Under the pieces are notes generated by a model that made no database searches, was not told where the DNA came from, and was given only the letters and a program-made list of their open reading frames with translations. Positions 1 through 7,492 of a stretch of DNA of 49,017 nucleotides are shown here, piece by piece (position 1 is the first letter of the stretch; every line of letters begins with the position of its first letter). This DNA comes from Spirochaetaceae bacterium (lineage in GTDB: Bacteria; Spirochaetota; Spirochaetia; SZUA-6; Bin103). The DNA lies in NCBI GenBank assembly GCA_028818385.1, contig JAPPNY010000084.1, positions 1 through 49,017 on the forward strand, read 5' to 3'. A program made the translations under genes and the position numbers.

Positions 1-520
1 AGATAACCACAAATTCCACCCCGTGTATACCCCTGTGGTGAGCTATCCGGGCTAGCCCCAGCGACAGGAACGCCGCCGGCTCCGCGGCGACGCGCCGCCA
101 ACAACCGGCGAGTCTCGGATCGTCGATGACGAGCGGAGTCAGCGAACTCCCGTCATCGGTCGCGTGCAGCCGCGCGAGCGCGTCGAGGACCTGCTCGACC
201 CGCTGGCCGTCCCAGGGCGGCGGCCACCCGCACGCGCTCAGGTCCTCCAGCAGCAGCAGCGGGCGCTCGCCACCATCCCAGCCGAGCACCTCCGGCATGA
301 AGTCGCCGCCGATGGCCGCGTACACCCGCTGCTCGTCGCGCAGCCATCCCGCGGTCAGCTCGTCGACGCCGATCTTCGCGAACAGCCTGGCGCCGTCCTC
401 CAGGGTCACGACCCAGCGCTCGGCCGGCGTGTAGCCCCCCGTGGCGTGGCGAAAGCCGACCGGACGCCGGCCCGTCAGATCACCGATGCGCGCGACATCG
501 GCGGTGCGCGGTCCTTCCAT
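1..520 (-). CDS. Phosphotransferase, APH/choline-kinase-like, C-terminus cut by the window edge
   Basis: Reading leftward from ATG at 520, the frame stays open for all 173 codons to the window edge, so only the N-terminal part is present. The order of elements fits the aminoglycoside phosphotransferase-like kinase fold: a strand with the putative ATP-binding lysine (RLFAKIG, about residues 49-55), then WLRDEQRVYAAIG with the helix-C glutamate, then the hinge-like PLLLLEDLS and a helix ending DALARLHAT. The catalytic loop lies beyond the edge. The last 15 or so codons (1-45) are AT-richer and do not look like kinase sequence, so the gene may be broken near the edge. No Shine-Dalgarno precedes the ATG; a TAGAGT box lies 5 nt upstream. 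The substrate is unknown (small-molecule hydroxyl phosphorylation is the family's usual role). Confidence 0.6.
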   Translation of the reverse strand, partial: MEGPRTADVARIGDLTGRRPVGFRHATGGYTPAERWVVTLEDGARLFAKIGVDELTAGWLRDEQRVYAAIGGDFMPEVLGWDGGERPLLLLEDLSACGWPPPWDGQRVEQVLDALARLHATDDGSSLTPLVIDDPRLAGCWRRVAAEPAAFLSLGLARIAHHRGIHGVEFVVI

Positions 521-525
521 GGCGA

Positions 526-531
526 ACTCTA
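526..531 (-). promoter_or_regulatory. Candidate -10 box for a leaderless start
   Basis: TAGAGT reads on the minus strand with 5 nt to the ATG at 520. No ribosome binding site is visible. It is one of several TANNNT boxes in this window just before start codons. Confidence 0.35.
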
Positions 532-562
532 CCGGCGCGGCCCGGTCCCGTCACCCCCGTGT

Positions 563-1711
563 TCACGCCGCTTCGACGATCGTGCCTGCCACGAAGCGCT
601 GACCGCCGTCGTTGAAGTAGTAGACGATGAACACCCGCCCGTCGCGCATCACGGCCGCATGCGGATAACCCAGGTCCAGCGTTCCTCCGTCCCGCCGGAG
701 CACGTGCTCGGGAGCGTCGCCGGGAGCGCGGCACTCCGGGTCCAGCACGCGTGCCCGGAGGCCGTAGGGCTCGCGGCGGTACCCGTAGATCAGCAACACG
801 TTGCCGGACGGAAGGGTGAGGGCGAAGTACGGATAGCCCCACACCGCCTCGCGCCGCGGAGCGCTCCAGGTCCGGCCCTTGTCGGCGGAGCGCACCGTCC
901 ACAGGTGCCGCCCGCCGTGCCGCTCCTCCATCTCCGAGCGCACGAATCCGACCAGGTCTCCGGATGCGGTCTCGATGACGCTCCACTCGTTGAACGCCAT
1001 GCCCGCCCTGCCGGGCGGATTCGGCGCGGCCAGGCCGCGAAACTCCCACGATCGTCCGCCATCCGCGGAAGCCACCAGAACCGAGCCCACTCCCCGCCCC
1101 TGCACCGGCAATACCACGTCACCATCGGCCAACTCGATCGGGAACCCGCGCAGGTGCACCGGTGCATGCAGCCCCGGATGGAGCGGCGGCAAGCCGGGAA
1201 TCTCGCCCACCCAAGCCGGCCCCTCCCAGTCATCGCCCCGGTTGGCGGACCGCCAGACCTCGGTACCGGCACTCAGCGTCGGCCAATGCGACTGTTTCCG
1301 CCGCAGGCTGTCCGCCACCTCGCCCTGCCCGTCGGCACGCAAACCGGCGATGAGCGTGGCGACCTCCGAGCTGACCCCGTCGACCAGCAGGTCGCGCGCG
1401 GCGTACGGAACCAGCTCCTGCCGGTGGGTCACGAACAGCATGGCGCCGTCGCGCATCAGGCCGGCGACGGCGCACTGGCCGCCGCCCATGAACACCCGCG
1501 GCGGCGACCACGACCGGCCGCCGTCGGCCGAACGGATCACGCACTGCTCCGTGGTCGGATGGACGTGCATCATCACCTCGGGCGTCCAGCAGCGGTGGCG
1601 GCGAAACACGACCCGCAACTCCCCGTCCGGAAAGCAGACCACGGCCGGCCCCGGGCCGCAGTAATACCGGTCGTCCCGGTACAGGACCACGTCCTCGATC
1701 TTCTTCAGCAC
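563..1711 (-). CDS. Sialidase/BNR-type six-bladed propeller glycosidase-like protein
   Basis: A 382-residue protein with four Asp-box motifs (S-x-D/N-x-G-x-x-W): SADGGRSW, SANRGDDW, a second SADGGRSW and SADKGRTW, each on a propeller blade. This is the exo-alpha-sialidase/BNR repeat family, whose members hydrolyse sialic acids or other sugars or merely bind glycans. I see no signal peptide, so it may act in the cytoplasm on imported material. The start is taken as GTG at 1711, which overlaps the end of the upstream dehydrogenase by 7 bases (stop at 1705-1707); nothing upstream in that frame looks like this protein. It is the last gene of the minus-strand ABC transporter operon, so it probably acts on that transporter's substrate. 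Sialic acid specificity is not shown: no nan-type catabolic genes are here. Confidence 0.8.
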   Translation of the reverse strand: MLKKIEDVVLYRDDRYYCGPGPAVVCFPDGELRVVFRRHRCWTPEVMMHVHPTTEQCVIRSADGGRSWSPPRVFMGGGQCAVAGLMRDGAMLFVTHRQELVPYAARDLLVDGVSSEVATLIAGLRADGQGEVADSLRRKQSHWPTLSAGTEVWRSANRGDDWEGPAWVGEIPGLPPLHPGLHAPVHLRGFPIELADGDVVLPVQGRGVGSVLVASADGGRSWEFRGLAAPNPPGRAGMAFNEWSVIETASGDLVGFVRSEMEERHGGRHLWTVRSADKGRTWSAPRREAVWGYPYFALTLPSGNVLLIYGYRREPYGLRARVLDPECRAPGDAPEHVLRRDGGTLDLGYPHAAVMRDGRVFIVYYFNDGGQRFVAGTIVEAA

Positions 1712-2757
1712 GAGCCCTGCCCGGTTGCGCTCACCTGCAGCTTGATCTCGGCATCGTTGTCCGCCGCCGCCGCGATGGCGCCGGGAACGTCGTCGAGCGA
1801 TGCGACCGAAGAGACCAGCGACTCGATCTCGATCCTGCCGCTCTCCACCAGCGTCGCGCCCACGGAGAACGCGTTGCTGCCCAGGCGGAAGCTCCCGGTG
1901 ATCTCCAGCTCTCGCGTCATGACGAGGTGCAGTGACGCGCTCGTGGGGATCGGCAGGTGACCGATCTGCACCACGCGGCCGCCGCGGCGTACGTTCGCAA
2001 GCGCCCACTCGAGCGAGTCGGCCGCGCCAGCCGCCTCGAAGACCACCGCAGGCCCGCCGCGCGTCAGGTCGGCGATCTCCGCCGCCCCGGAAGCGTCCGT
2101 CGGGTCGAAGGCGTGATCCACGCGGCTCGCGGCGACGGATCGCGGATACGCCAGCGGATCGCCGACCGCGACGAACGAGGCCCCCGTGGCCTTCGCCACC
2201 GTGGCTACCAGTTGCCCAATGGGACCGCCGCCCGAGACCACGACCGGCCTGCCCATGAGCGCACCCGCTCGCTGGACGGCGTGCGTGGCGATCCCCAGCG
2301 GCTCCAGCAAGGCTCCAGCCGCGTAGCTGACCGCCTCCCCGAGCCGGTAGCAATTGGCTGCCGGCACGGCGATCAGCTCGCAGAACGCCCCGTCGACCGG
2401 CGGGTCGCTAGCGGCGCTGCCGTAGTAGCGGGTGGACTCACAGAGGTTGCTGCGTCCGTCTCGGCACACCTCGCAGCGCAGACATGGTTGAGCCGGATCC
2501 ACTGCCACCCGGTCTCCGAGCGCGAAGCCGATCGCTTCCGATCCGACCTCCACGACCTCTCCCGAGAACTCGTGACCGAGCACGAACGGCCGCGTCGGCG
2601 TGAAGGGTCCGATCTTGCCGGTCTGGAAATAGCGCACGTCGCTGCCGCAGATCCCCACGCGCTCCACCCGAACCAGCACCTGGTCCGCAAGCGGGCTCGG
2701 CGCCGGACGCTCCTCGGGTCGCAGGTCCCGGCTGCCGTGCAACACCCATGCGATCAT
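1705..2757 (-). CDS. Zinc-dependent MDR dehydrogenase, sorbitol/L-idonate dehydrogenase-like
   Basis: A 350-residue medium-chain dehydrogenase. The catalytic zinc site is visible as Cys37 (GICGSD), His62 and Glu63 (GHEFSGEVVEVG); the structural zinc lobe has the four cysteines 92, 95, 98 and 106. The Rossmann motif GGGPIG follows. The family oxidises polyols or secondary alcohols to ketoses with NAD(P). The ATG at 2757 is chosen because GGAGG lies 8 nt before it; a TTG five codons further upstream would place this SD inside the gene. It lies 20 bp after the SDR gene and overlaps the sialidase-like gene, so it belongs to the same operon. A second MDR at 42642 shares the same cysteine layout but is a different subfamily. 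The substrate is inferred to be a polyol or sugar handled by the operon. Confidence 0.85.
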   Translation of the reverse strand: MIAWVLHGSRDLRPEERPAPSPLADQVLVRVERVGICGSDVRYFQTGKIGPFTPTRPFVLGHEFSGEVVEVGSEAIGFALGDRVAVDPAQPCLRCEVCRDGRSNLCESTRYYGSAASDPPVDGAFCELIAVPAANCYRLGEAVSYAAGALLEPLGIATHAVQRAGALMGRPVVVSGGGPIGQLVATVAKATGASFVAVGDPLAYPRSVAASRVDHAFDPTDASGAAEIADLTRGGPAVVFEAAGAADSLEWALANVRRGGRVVQIGHLPIPTSASLHLVMTRELEITGSFRLGSNAFSVGATLVESGRIEIESLVSSVASLDDVPGAIAAAADNDAEIKLQVSATGQGSC

Positions 2758-2777
2758 CGGCCCTACCTCCAACCGCG

Positions 2778-3560
2778 TCAGAAATCGCGGGCGTACCCGG
2801 CTGTCCAGCCCCCATCCACCACCAGGACGTGTCCCGTGATGTAGGAGCTCTCCGGTGCCGCAAGGAACAGCGCTGCGTTGGCGATGTCCTCCGTCTGAGC
2901 CGGCCGTCCCAGCGGAATGTGAGCCATGAGCTCGACGGCCGAGTCGTTCAGCTCACCGGACTCCCCGTAGAACAGGCCGCGGGTCGCTTGCGTGACGGTC
3001 GATCCCGGAGCGATCGCGTTGACCAGGACGCCGTGCCGACCCCATTCCAGCGCCATGGCGCGGCTGAAGCCGACCAGGCCCGTCTTCGCCGCGATGTACG
3101 CCGACTGCAGCCGGAACGGCACGATCCCGCCGACCGATGCGATGTTGATGACTCGGCCCGCCTGCTGAGGGATCATCGCCCGTGCCGCCACCGCCCGGCT
3201 CACGCGGAAGGTGCCGGTCAGGTCGACGTTCACGATCAGGTTCCAGTCCTCGATCGAGGCCTCGTCCGTGGGAACCCGATTCGACGTGTTGACTCCGGCA
3301 TTGTTGACCAGGATGTCGATGCGACCGTGCTCCGCCAGCAGCTCGGTGACGGCGCGATCGATGTGCTCATCCCTCGTGACGTCCAGTTCCATCGATTGCG
3401 CGTTCGGCCCGGCGGGCGGATCGGCCGCCAGCCGGTCGGCAGCGGCGTCGCTGTAGACGACGTGCGCGCCGTTGCCGGACAACGCGTCGGCGATGGCGCG
3501 GCCGATGCCCTGCGCGGCTCCCGTAACCAGCGCGACCGTGCCGGCCAGATCGACCTTCAT
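2778..3560 (-). CDS. Short-chain dehydrogenase/reductase (classical SDR)
   Basis: A 260-residue classical SDR. The cofactor motif TGAAQGIG is at residues 13-20, NNAG at 86-89, and the catalytic set is Ser142, Tyr155 and Lys159 (YIAAK). An aspartate follows the second strand (VVYSD), which favours NAD(H) over NADP(H). It fits the family's usual 250-260 residue length. Context (sugar ABC transporter upstream, zinc MDR downstream) suggests that it oxidises or reduces a sugar or sugar acid; the substrate cannot be read from sequence. Gap to the permease gene is 22 bp, so co-transcription is likely. Confidence 0.87.
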   Translation of the reverse strand: MKVDLAGTVALVTGAAQGIGRAIADALSGNGAHVVYSDAAADRLAADPPAGPNAQSMELDVTRDEHIDRAVTELLAEHGRIDILVNNAGVNTSNRVPTDEASIEDWNLIVNVDLTGTFRVSRAVAARAMIPQQAGRVINIASVGGIVPFRLQSAYIAAKTGLVGFSRAMALEWGRHGVLVNAIAPGSTVTQATRGLFYGESGELNDSAVELMAHIPLGRPAQTEDIANAALFLAAPESSYITGHVLVVDGGWTAGYARDF

Positions 3561-3582
3561 GTGCGTGCGACCTCCCGGTCCG

Positions 3583-4491
3583 TCAACCCTTCAGCGAGCC
3601 GATCAGAACGCCCTTCACGAAGTACTTCTGCAGGAACGGATACACCAGCAATATCGGCAGGACGGCGATCATCACGGCAGCCATGCGTAGCGACAGGGAC
3701 GTGATCGTAGCGTAGTCGGTGATGAACCGGCCCATCAACTGCTGCGCCGCCTGCACCGTCTGCTGGTTGAACGAGTCCGAGAGATCCGCGGTCATGATGC
3801 CCATGAGATAGGTCTGCACCGGCCGCAGGTGCTGCCGGGTGACGAAGAAGGCGCCGGCGAACCAGTCGTTCCAATGACCGACCGCTACGAACAGGGAGAT
3901 CGCGGCGAACAGCGGCTTCGAAACCGGGAACACGATCCGGAAGAGCACGACCAATTCGTTGGCGCCATCGAGCCGCGCGGACTCCTTGAGGCTCACCGGG
4001 ATCTCCTGAAAGAAGGTCTTCATGACGATCGCGTTCCAGATGTTGAACAGCAGCGGGATGACGAAGACCCAGAACGTGTTGATCAGACGCAGATCGCGGA
4101 GCTGCAGGAAGTACGGGATGAGCCCGCCCGAGAAGAACATCGGGATCACCATGTAGATCATGATGTACTTGCGGCCCGGAAGACGCCGCTCTGCCAGACC
4201 ATAGGCGACCAGCGCGGTGACGAAGACGCCGCCGGCCGTGCCGATGACCGTCCTCATCACGGTGACGACGTACGCGCGCTGGATCGCCGCGTTTTCCAGG
4301 ATGACCCGATAGTTGACCAGCGTGAAGACGCGAGGCCAGAGCGTGATGCCGCCACGCATGCTGTCCGTGCCGGCGTTGATCGACAGCACCGTCATCATCA
4401 CGAACGGGTAGAAGCACACGAACGCCAGCGTCGCGAGCACCGTGTAGTTGACGACGTCGAACCAGCGCTCGCCCCGCGAATGAACGTGCAC
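3583..4491 (-). CDS. Carbohydrate ABC transporter permease, YtcP/LplC-like
   Basis: A 302-residue inner-membrane permease of the MalG-type superfamily. The first membrane segment is near residues 14-34 (YTVLATLAFVCFYPFVMMTV), and the EAA loop that contacts the ATPase reads SLKESARLDGANELVVLFRIVFP near residue 170. The C-terminus VLIGSLKG is typical of the YtcP/LplC group, which imports complex sugars with an LplA-type binding protein and an LplB-type partner. Both partners are encoded immediately upstream. No ATPase gene is present; such systems usually borrow a shared MsmK/UgpC-type ATPase from elsewhere in the genome. Confidence 0.9.
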   Translation of the reverse strand: MHVHSRGERWFDVVNYTVLATLAFVCFYPFVMMTVLSINAGTDSMRGGITLWPRVFTLVNYRVILENAAIQRAYVVTVMRTVIGTAGGVFVTALVAYGLAERRLPGRKYIMIYMVIPMFFSGGLIPYFLQLRDLRLINTFWVFVIPLLFNIWNAIVMKTFFQEIPVSLKESARLDGANELVVLFRIVFPVSKPLFAAISLFVAVGHWNDWFAGAFFVTRQHLRPVQTYLMGIMTADLSDSFNQQTVQAAQQLMGRFITDYATITSLSLRMAAVMIAVLPILLVYPFLQKYFVKGVLIGSLKG

Positions 4492-4495
4492 GGTC

Positions 4496-5443
4496 CTACC
4501 ACAAACCCACGTGACCCACGCGGCGAATCGTCCAGTTGGCGATCAGGACGAGCAGCAGGTTGATCCATGCCAGCATGAAGCCGATCGCGGTAGCGACGCT
4601 GTACTGCGCCTGGGTGAGGCCGAGCCTGATCAGGTAGACGTCCAGGACGTTCGATACTTCCAGGTTGGCCGGGTTCACAAGCGGATAGATCTGCTCGTAC
4701 CCGGCGTTCATGATGCCGGGCAACGAAAGGATGAACAGGATGCTGACGGTGGGCATCATGCCGGGGATGTTGATGTAGCGAATGCGCGCGAAGCGGCCCG
4801 CACCGTCCAGGAACGCGGCTTCGTGCAACTGGGGGTCGATGGTGGCGATCGCGGCAAGAAAGATGATGGTGCCCCAGCCGACCTCCTTCCAGATCGCGCT
4901 GGCCACGACGATCGTGCGGAAGTACTCCGGCCGACCCATGAAATTGACCTGCGGGAAACCGAGCGTACGGATCGCGGAATTGACCACCCCGGTGTCCAGC
5001 GCCAGCATCGTGTAGAGGATGTACGCCACGACGATCCACGAAATGAAGTGCGGCAGATAGCTCAGGCTCTGGATCGTTCGCTTGAACCGGCTGTGCCCGA
5101 CCTCGTTGAGCAGGATGGCGAGCAGGATGGGAGCCGGAAACCCGAACAGGAACCGGAAGGTCGTGATCAGGATCGTGTTCTTGAACGACTGCCAGAAGTA
5201 GCCGTCGCCCAGGAAGTAGAAGTACTTGAGGCCGGCCCACGGGCTCTGCCACATGCCGAGGTGGATCTTGTAGTCGCGGAACGCGATCTGCAGGCCCAGC
5301 ATCGGCATGTAGGCGAACAGGAACAGGAAGACGACGCCGATCAGGATGAAGGCGTAGTGCCATCCGTACAGCGACAGGACGCGCGCGGCCTTCGCCGATA
5401 GTGTTCGCCTCAGGATGCGCCCGGCCGCCCCGGCAGCCTTCAT
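4496..5443 (-). CDS. Carbohydrate ABC transporter permease, LplB-like
   Basis: A 315-residue MalF-type permease. The first membrane helix is near residues 30-50 (YAFILIGVVFLFLFAYMPMLG), followed by the LplB-group signature QIAFRDYKIHLGMWQSPWAGLKYF, and an EAA loop LHEAAFLDGAGRFARIRYINIPGMMPT near residue 215. It pairs with the YtcP/LplC-like permease that starts 4 bp downstream. No good Shine-Dalgarno is seen before the ATG at 5443. The gene is separated from the binding-protein gene by 258 bp holding a hairpin (5500-5516) and a MITE-like element (5577-5704), an unusual gap inside such an operon. Confidence 0.9.
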   Translation of the reverse strand: MKAAGAAGRILRRTLSAKAARVLSLYGWHYAFILIGVVFLFLFAYMPMLGLQIAFRDYKIHLGMWQSPWAGLKYFYFLGDGYFWQSFKNTILITTFRFLFGFPAPILLAILLNEVGHSRFKRTIQSLSYLPHFISWIVVAYILYTMLALDTGVVNSAIRTLGFPQVNFMGRPEYFRTIVVASAIWKEVGWGTIIFLAAIATIDPQLHEAAFLDGAGRFARIRYINIPGMMPTVSILFILSLPGIMNAGYEQIYPLVNPANLEVSNVLDVYLIRLGLTQAQYSVATAIGFMLAWINLLLVLIANWTIRRVGHVGLW

Positions 5444-5499
5444 GGAACCGCGAGGAAGGCCTGATCGCGAGAAGCGGAGCTGCTCCGGAATGAGGAGGA

Positions 5500-5516
5500 G
5501 GCTCCGGTACGGAGCC
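5500..5516 (-). terminator. Short hairpin between binding-protein and permease genes
   Basis: GGCTCCG (5500-5506) and CGGAGCC (5510-5516) form a perfect 7-bp stem with a 3-nt loop. There is no T-run after it on the minus strand, so it is not a classic intrinsic terminator. Position fits an mRNA-stabilising or attenuating hairpin that would let the binding protein be made in excess over the permeases, as known for other sugar ABC operons; that role is inferred. Confidence 0.35.
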
Positions 5517-5576
5517 CCCTCGATTGATCGCAGCAGACGCGAGAATGCATCGAACGGTTTCGATGCCGACCGGCGC

Positions 5577-5704
5577 TAGTACCCCATCAAACTGTAGCTT
5601 TGGGCGTGCGTGCTACGGGACTCGACCGCGTGCGCGCTGTTCCAGCGCGCTTGAAGCCCGTGCCACCCATTGTCACCCGTCGACATCAGTTTGATGGGGT
5701 ACTA
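5577..5704. mobile_element. MITE-like palindromic element with 18-bp perfect terminal inverted repeats
   Basis: TAGTACCCCATCAAACTG at 5577-5594 is exactly reverse-complemented at 5687-5704. The outermost TA on each side could be a TA target duplication, as made by IS630/Tc1-mariner elements, leaving 16-bp terminal repeats. The 92-bp interior has no coding capacity but holds a perfect hairpin, GCGCGCTG/CAGCGCGC (5632-5639 and 5643-5650, 3-nt loop), flanked by a further ACGGG/CCCGT pair (5615-5619/5657-5661). The right end overlaps the stop codon of the binding-protein gene (5702-5704), so the element supplies that stop. Whether it is a mobilised MITE or a chromosomal palindromic repeat depends on finding other copies. 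Confidence 0.55.
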
Positions 5705-7327
5705 ATTCACCTGCTCATCCAGCGTTGCCAGCCACTCCTCCTTGACCTGCGGCCAGCTTCCCTGCAGCCGAAGTTGATCCTGATAGGTGCTCCACGTGCT
5801 CTCGAACTCCGCCGGCGAATCGGCGCCGATCAGCTTCGCGAAGAACTCGACGTCGAGCCTTCCCAGGATCTCGGCGTTCTGCTGCCAGAGCCCCTCGGCC
5901 GGCATCTTCAGGTTGTCATACGGCCTAGCGATGGAGACGTTCGGCTCGTCGTAATAGAAGCGGTGCATGTCGAAGATCCAGTTCAACGTCTCCCGCAGCT
6001 CGCGCGGGCGGAAGTAGTTCATGTCCTCGGACTGCATCCCCAGAGGATTGGAGCCGAACCCCAGCGTCTTGATCTTGTTGTAGTCCCCGGCGAACAGCGC
6101 CTCCCGGAGCTCGGCGTCCAGGAACGTCATGTAGGGTTTGCCTTCGTCAGGGTCATAGTCCCAGGTCACGCCGCGCGGCCCCTGGATCAGCTCCCAGTCC
6201 CGGTTGATGCCGGTCTCGTACGCGTAGTCGGCGAAACGTGCGACCGCATCCGGGTTCTTGGCATTCGTGGTGATCAGGAGCCCGTTCGATCCGTACGGGT
6301 TGTAGGTGATGTTCACCCCCGGCCGGCTCGCTCCCGGCGCTTGCGGATAGTCGATCAGGACCATCTCGGTCGCCGGGGTCACACCCGCGGTGACGGTCTG
6401 CCAGAAGCCCCACGCCCAGTCGCCGATGGCCGCGACGCGGCGGCCCATCATCTTCTCGCGCAAGGTCTCGTTCTTCTGCGACAGCGCTTCGGGATCCAGC
6501 AGCCCGTCGCGATACAGCGTGTTCACCCACTGCAGCGCGGCCTTGGTCTGCGGATGATCCCGGAAGTGGATGAACTCGCCGTCGTAGTCGTCGAAGCCCA
6601 TGCCGGCGGTCGACACGCCGAACGTGTTGAGCATCACCTGCCGCATGCTCAGGTTCTGGCCACCGGTGATCGGCAGCACCGGCAGCCCGTCCTCCGTCGT
6701 GAGGCCGGCGGCCTGCACGGCGCGCAGGTAGCGCTCGACGCCGTCGATGGTCGCCAGGTCGGCGGTCGTCATGTCGACCGCGGCGAGGTAATCGGGATGA
6801 ACGGCCCAGACGGCAGCCGCCCAGTAACCCCACGGCTGCTTGGGGTCCTCGTAGACGCTCCCCGGAAAGTGGTAGATCTGGCCGTCGGTATACCGCCAGA
6901 AATCGATCACCTCCGGTGACAGCTTGGCGATGTTCGGGTAGTCGGCGTTGCCGTAGTACCCGTCCAGCGGGATGACGACGCCGGCCTCCAGCAGCCGCTG
7001 CAGCCAGACGAAGTTGCGTTGCGAGGAGCGGATGACTTCCGGCCAATCACCGCTGGCCAGCCGCAGGTTGAACGCGGTCTCAACGTCGCCGGACTCCGTG
7101 TAGGAGAAGACCCAGTCGATACCGCTCTCCTCGGCCATGAGTGCACCGATCTTGGTGTCGCTCCAGCGCTCCTCTGCCTTTCCGGTCGCTCCGACGCCGA
7201 TGGTCGTGGTCCAGATCGTCACCTCGACCGGCCCGGAGGCCATCGCCCCCGGCTCTTCAACCCCGGCGGCAAACGGCGTCCCCGATACGAGCACCGCCAT
7301 CAGAAAGACGATCAGCCTCGTTTTCAT
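5702..7327 (-). CDS. Extracellular solute-binding protein, LplA-like (family 1)
   Basis: A 541-residue periplasmic sugar-binding protein. It starts MKTRLIVFLMAVLVSGTPFAAG, a Sec signal peptide, followed by the mature sequence with VEVTIWTTTIG. Length, the YTESGDVETAFNLRLASGDWPEVI region and the C-terminal NAEILGRLDVEF...FESTW block are typical of the 500-550-residue LplA-like binding proteins that go with LplB/YtcP permeases. The ATG at 7327 has a strong GGGAGGTGA site 5 bases before it. It heads the minus-strand operon. The stop codon TAG is part of the inverted repeat of the adjacent MITE-like element, so the native C-terminus may have been shortened or changed. The ligand is unknown; nearby GH36 and GH127-like genes suggest a galactoside or arabinoside. 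Confidence 0.88.
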   Translation of the reverse strand: MKTRLIVFLMAVLVSGTPFAAGVEEPGAMASGPVEVTIWTTTIGVGATGKAEERWSDTKIGALMAEESGIDWVFSYTESGDVETAFNLRLASGDWPEVIRSSQRNFVWLQRLLEAGVVIPLDGYYGNADYPNIAKLSPEVIDFWRYTDGQIYHFPGSVYEDPKQPWGYWAAAVWAVHPDYLAAVDMTTADLATIDGVERYLRAVQAAGLTTEDGLPVLPITGGQNLSMRQVMLNTFGVSTAGMGFDDYDGEFIHFRDHPQTKAALQWVNTLYRDGLLDPEALSQKNETLREKMMGRRVAAIGDWAWGFWQTVTAGVTPATEMVLIDYPQAPGASRPGVNITYNPYGSNGLLITTNAKNPDAVARFADYAYETGINRDWELIQGPRGVTWDYDPDEGKPYMTFLDAELREALFAGDYNKIKTLGFGSNPLGMQSEDMNYFRPRELRETLNWIFDMHRFYYDEPNVSIARPYDNLKMPAEGLWQQNAEILGRLDVEFFAKLIGADSPAEFESTWSTYQDQLRLQGSWPQVKEEWLATLDEQVN

Positions 7328-7394
7328 GCGTCACCTCCCGTGTGAGTCGGCGGCGCCACCGCCGTGTCCCGGCCGCGGGCGCCGCAATTTGCAC

Positions 7395-7423
7395 ACTATG
7401 GCCCCCCTGCGCTTCGGTGGCAA
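7395..7423 (-). promoter_or_regulatory. Candidate sigma-70-type promoter of the ABC transporter operon
   Basis: On the minus strand, TTGCCA (7423-7418) and CATAGT (7400-7395) are separated by exactly 17 bp, 5/6 and 4/6 matches to the consensus. The -10 lies about 68 nt upstream of the binding-protein start, leaving room for a leader with a Shine-Dalgarno. It sits in the 165-bp divergent region shared with the GH36 gene. Confidence 0.4.
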
Positions 7424-7492
7424 CGATGCATCCGGCGGTGCCGGCACTGGACCCGCCGGGCGGCATGCGCTTCACTGTGATCTGGAGGCGCA

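Noticed and set aside
164..1960. Long plus-strand open frame of about 600 codons across the sialidase-like and dehydrogenase genes
   Set aside because: It is antisense to two well-supported minus-strand genes, has no recognisable domain, and is rich in Arg, Pro and His, as expected for a mirror frame in GC-rich DNA.
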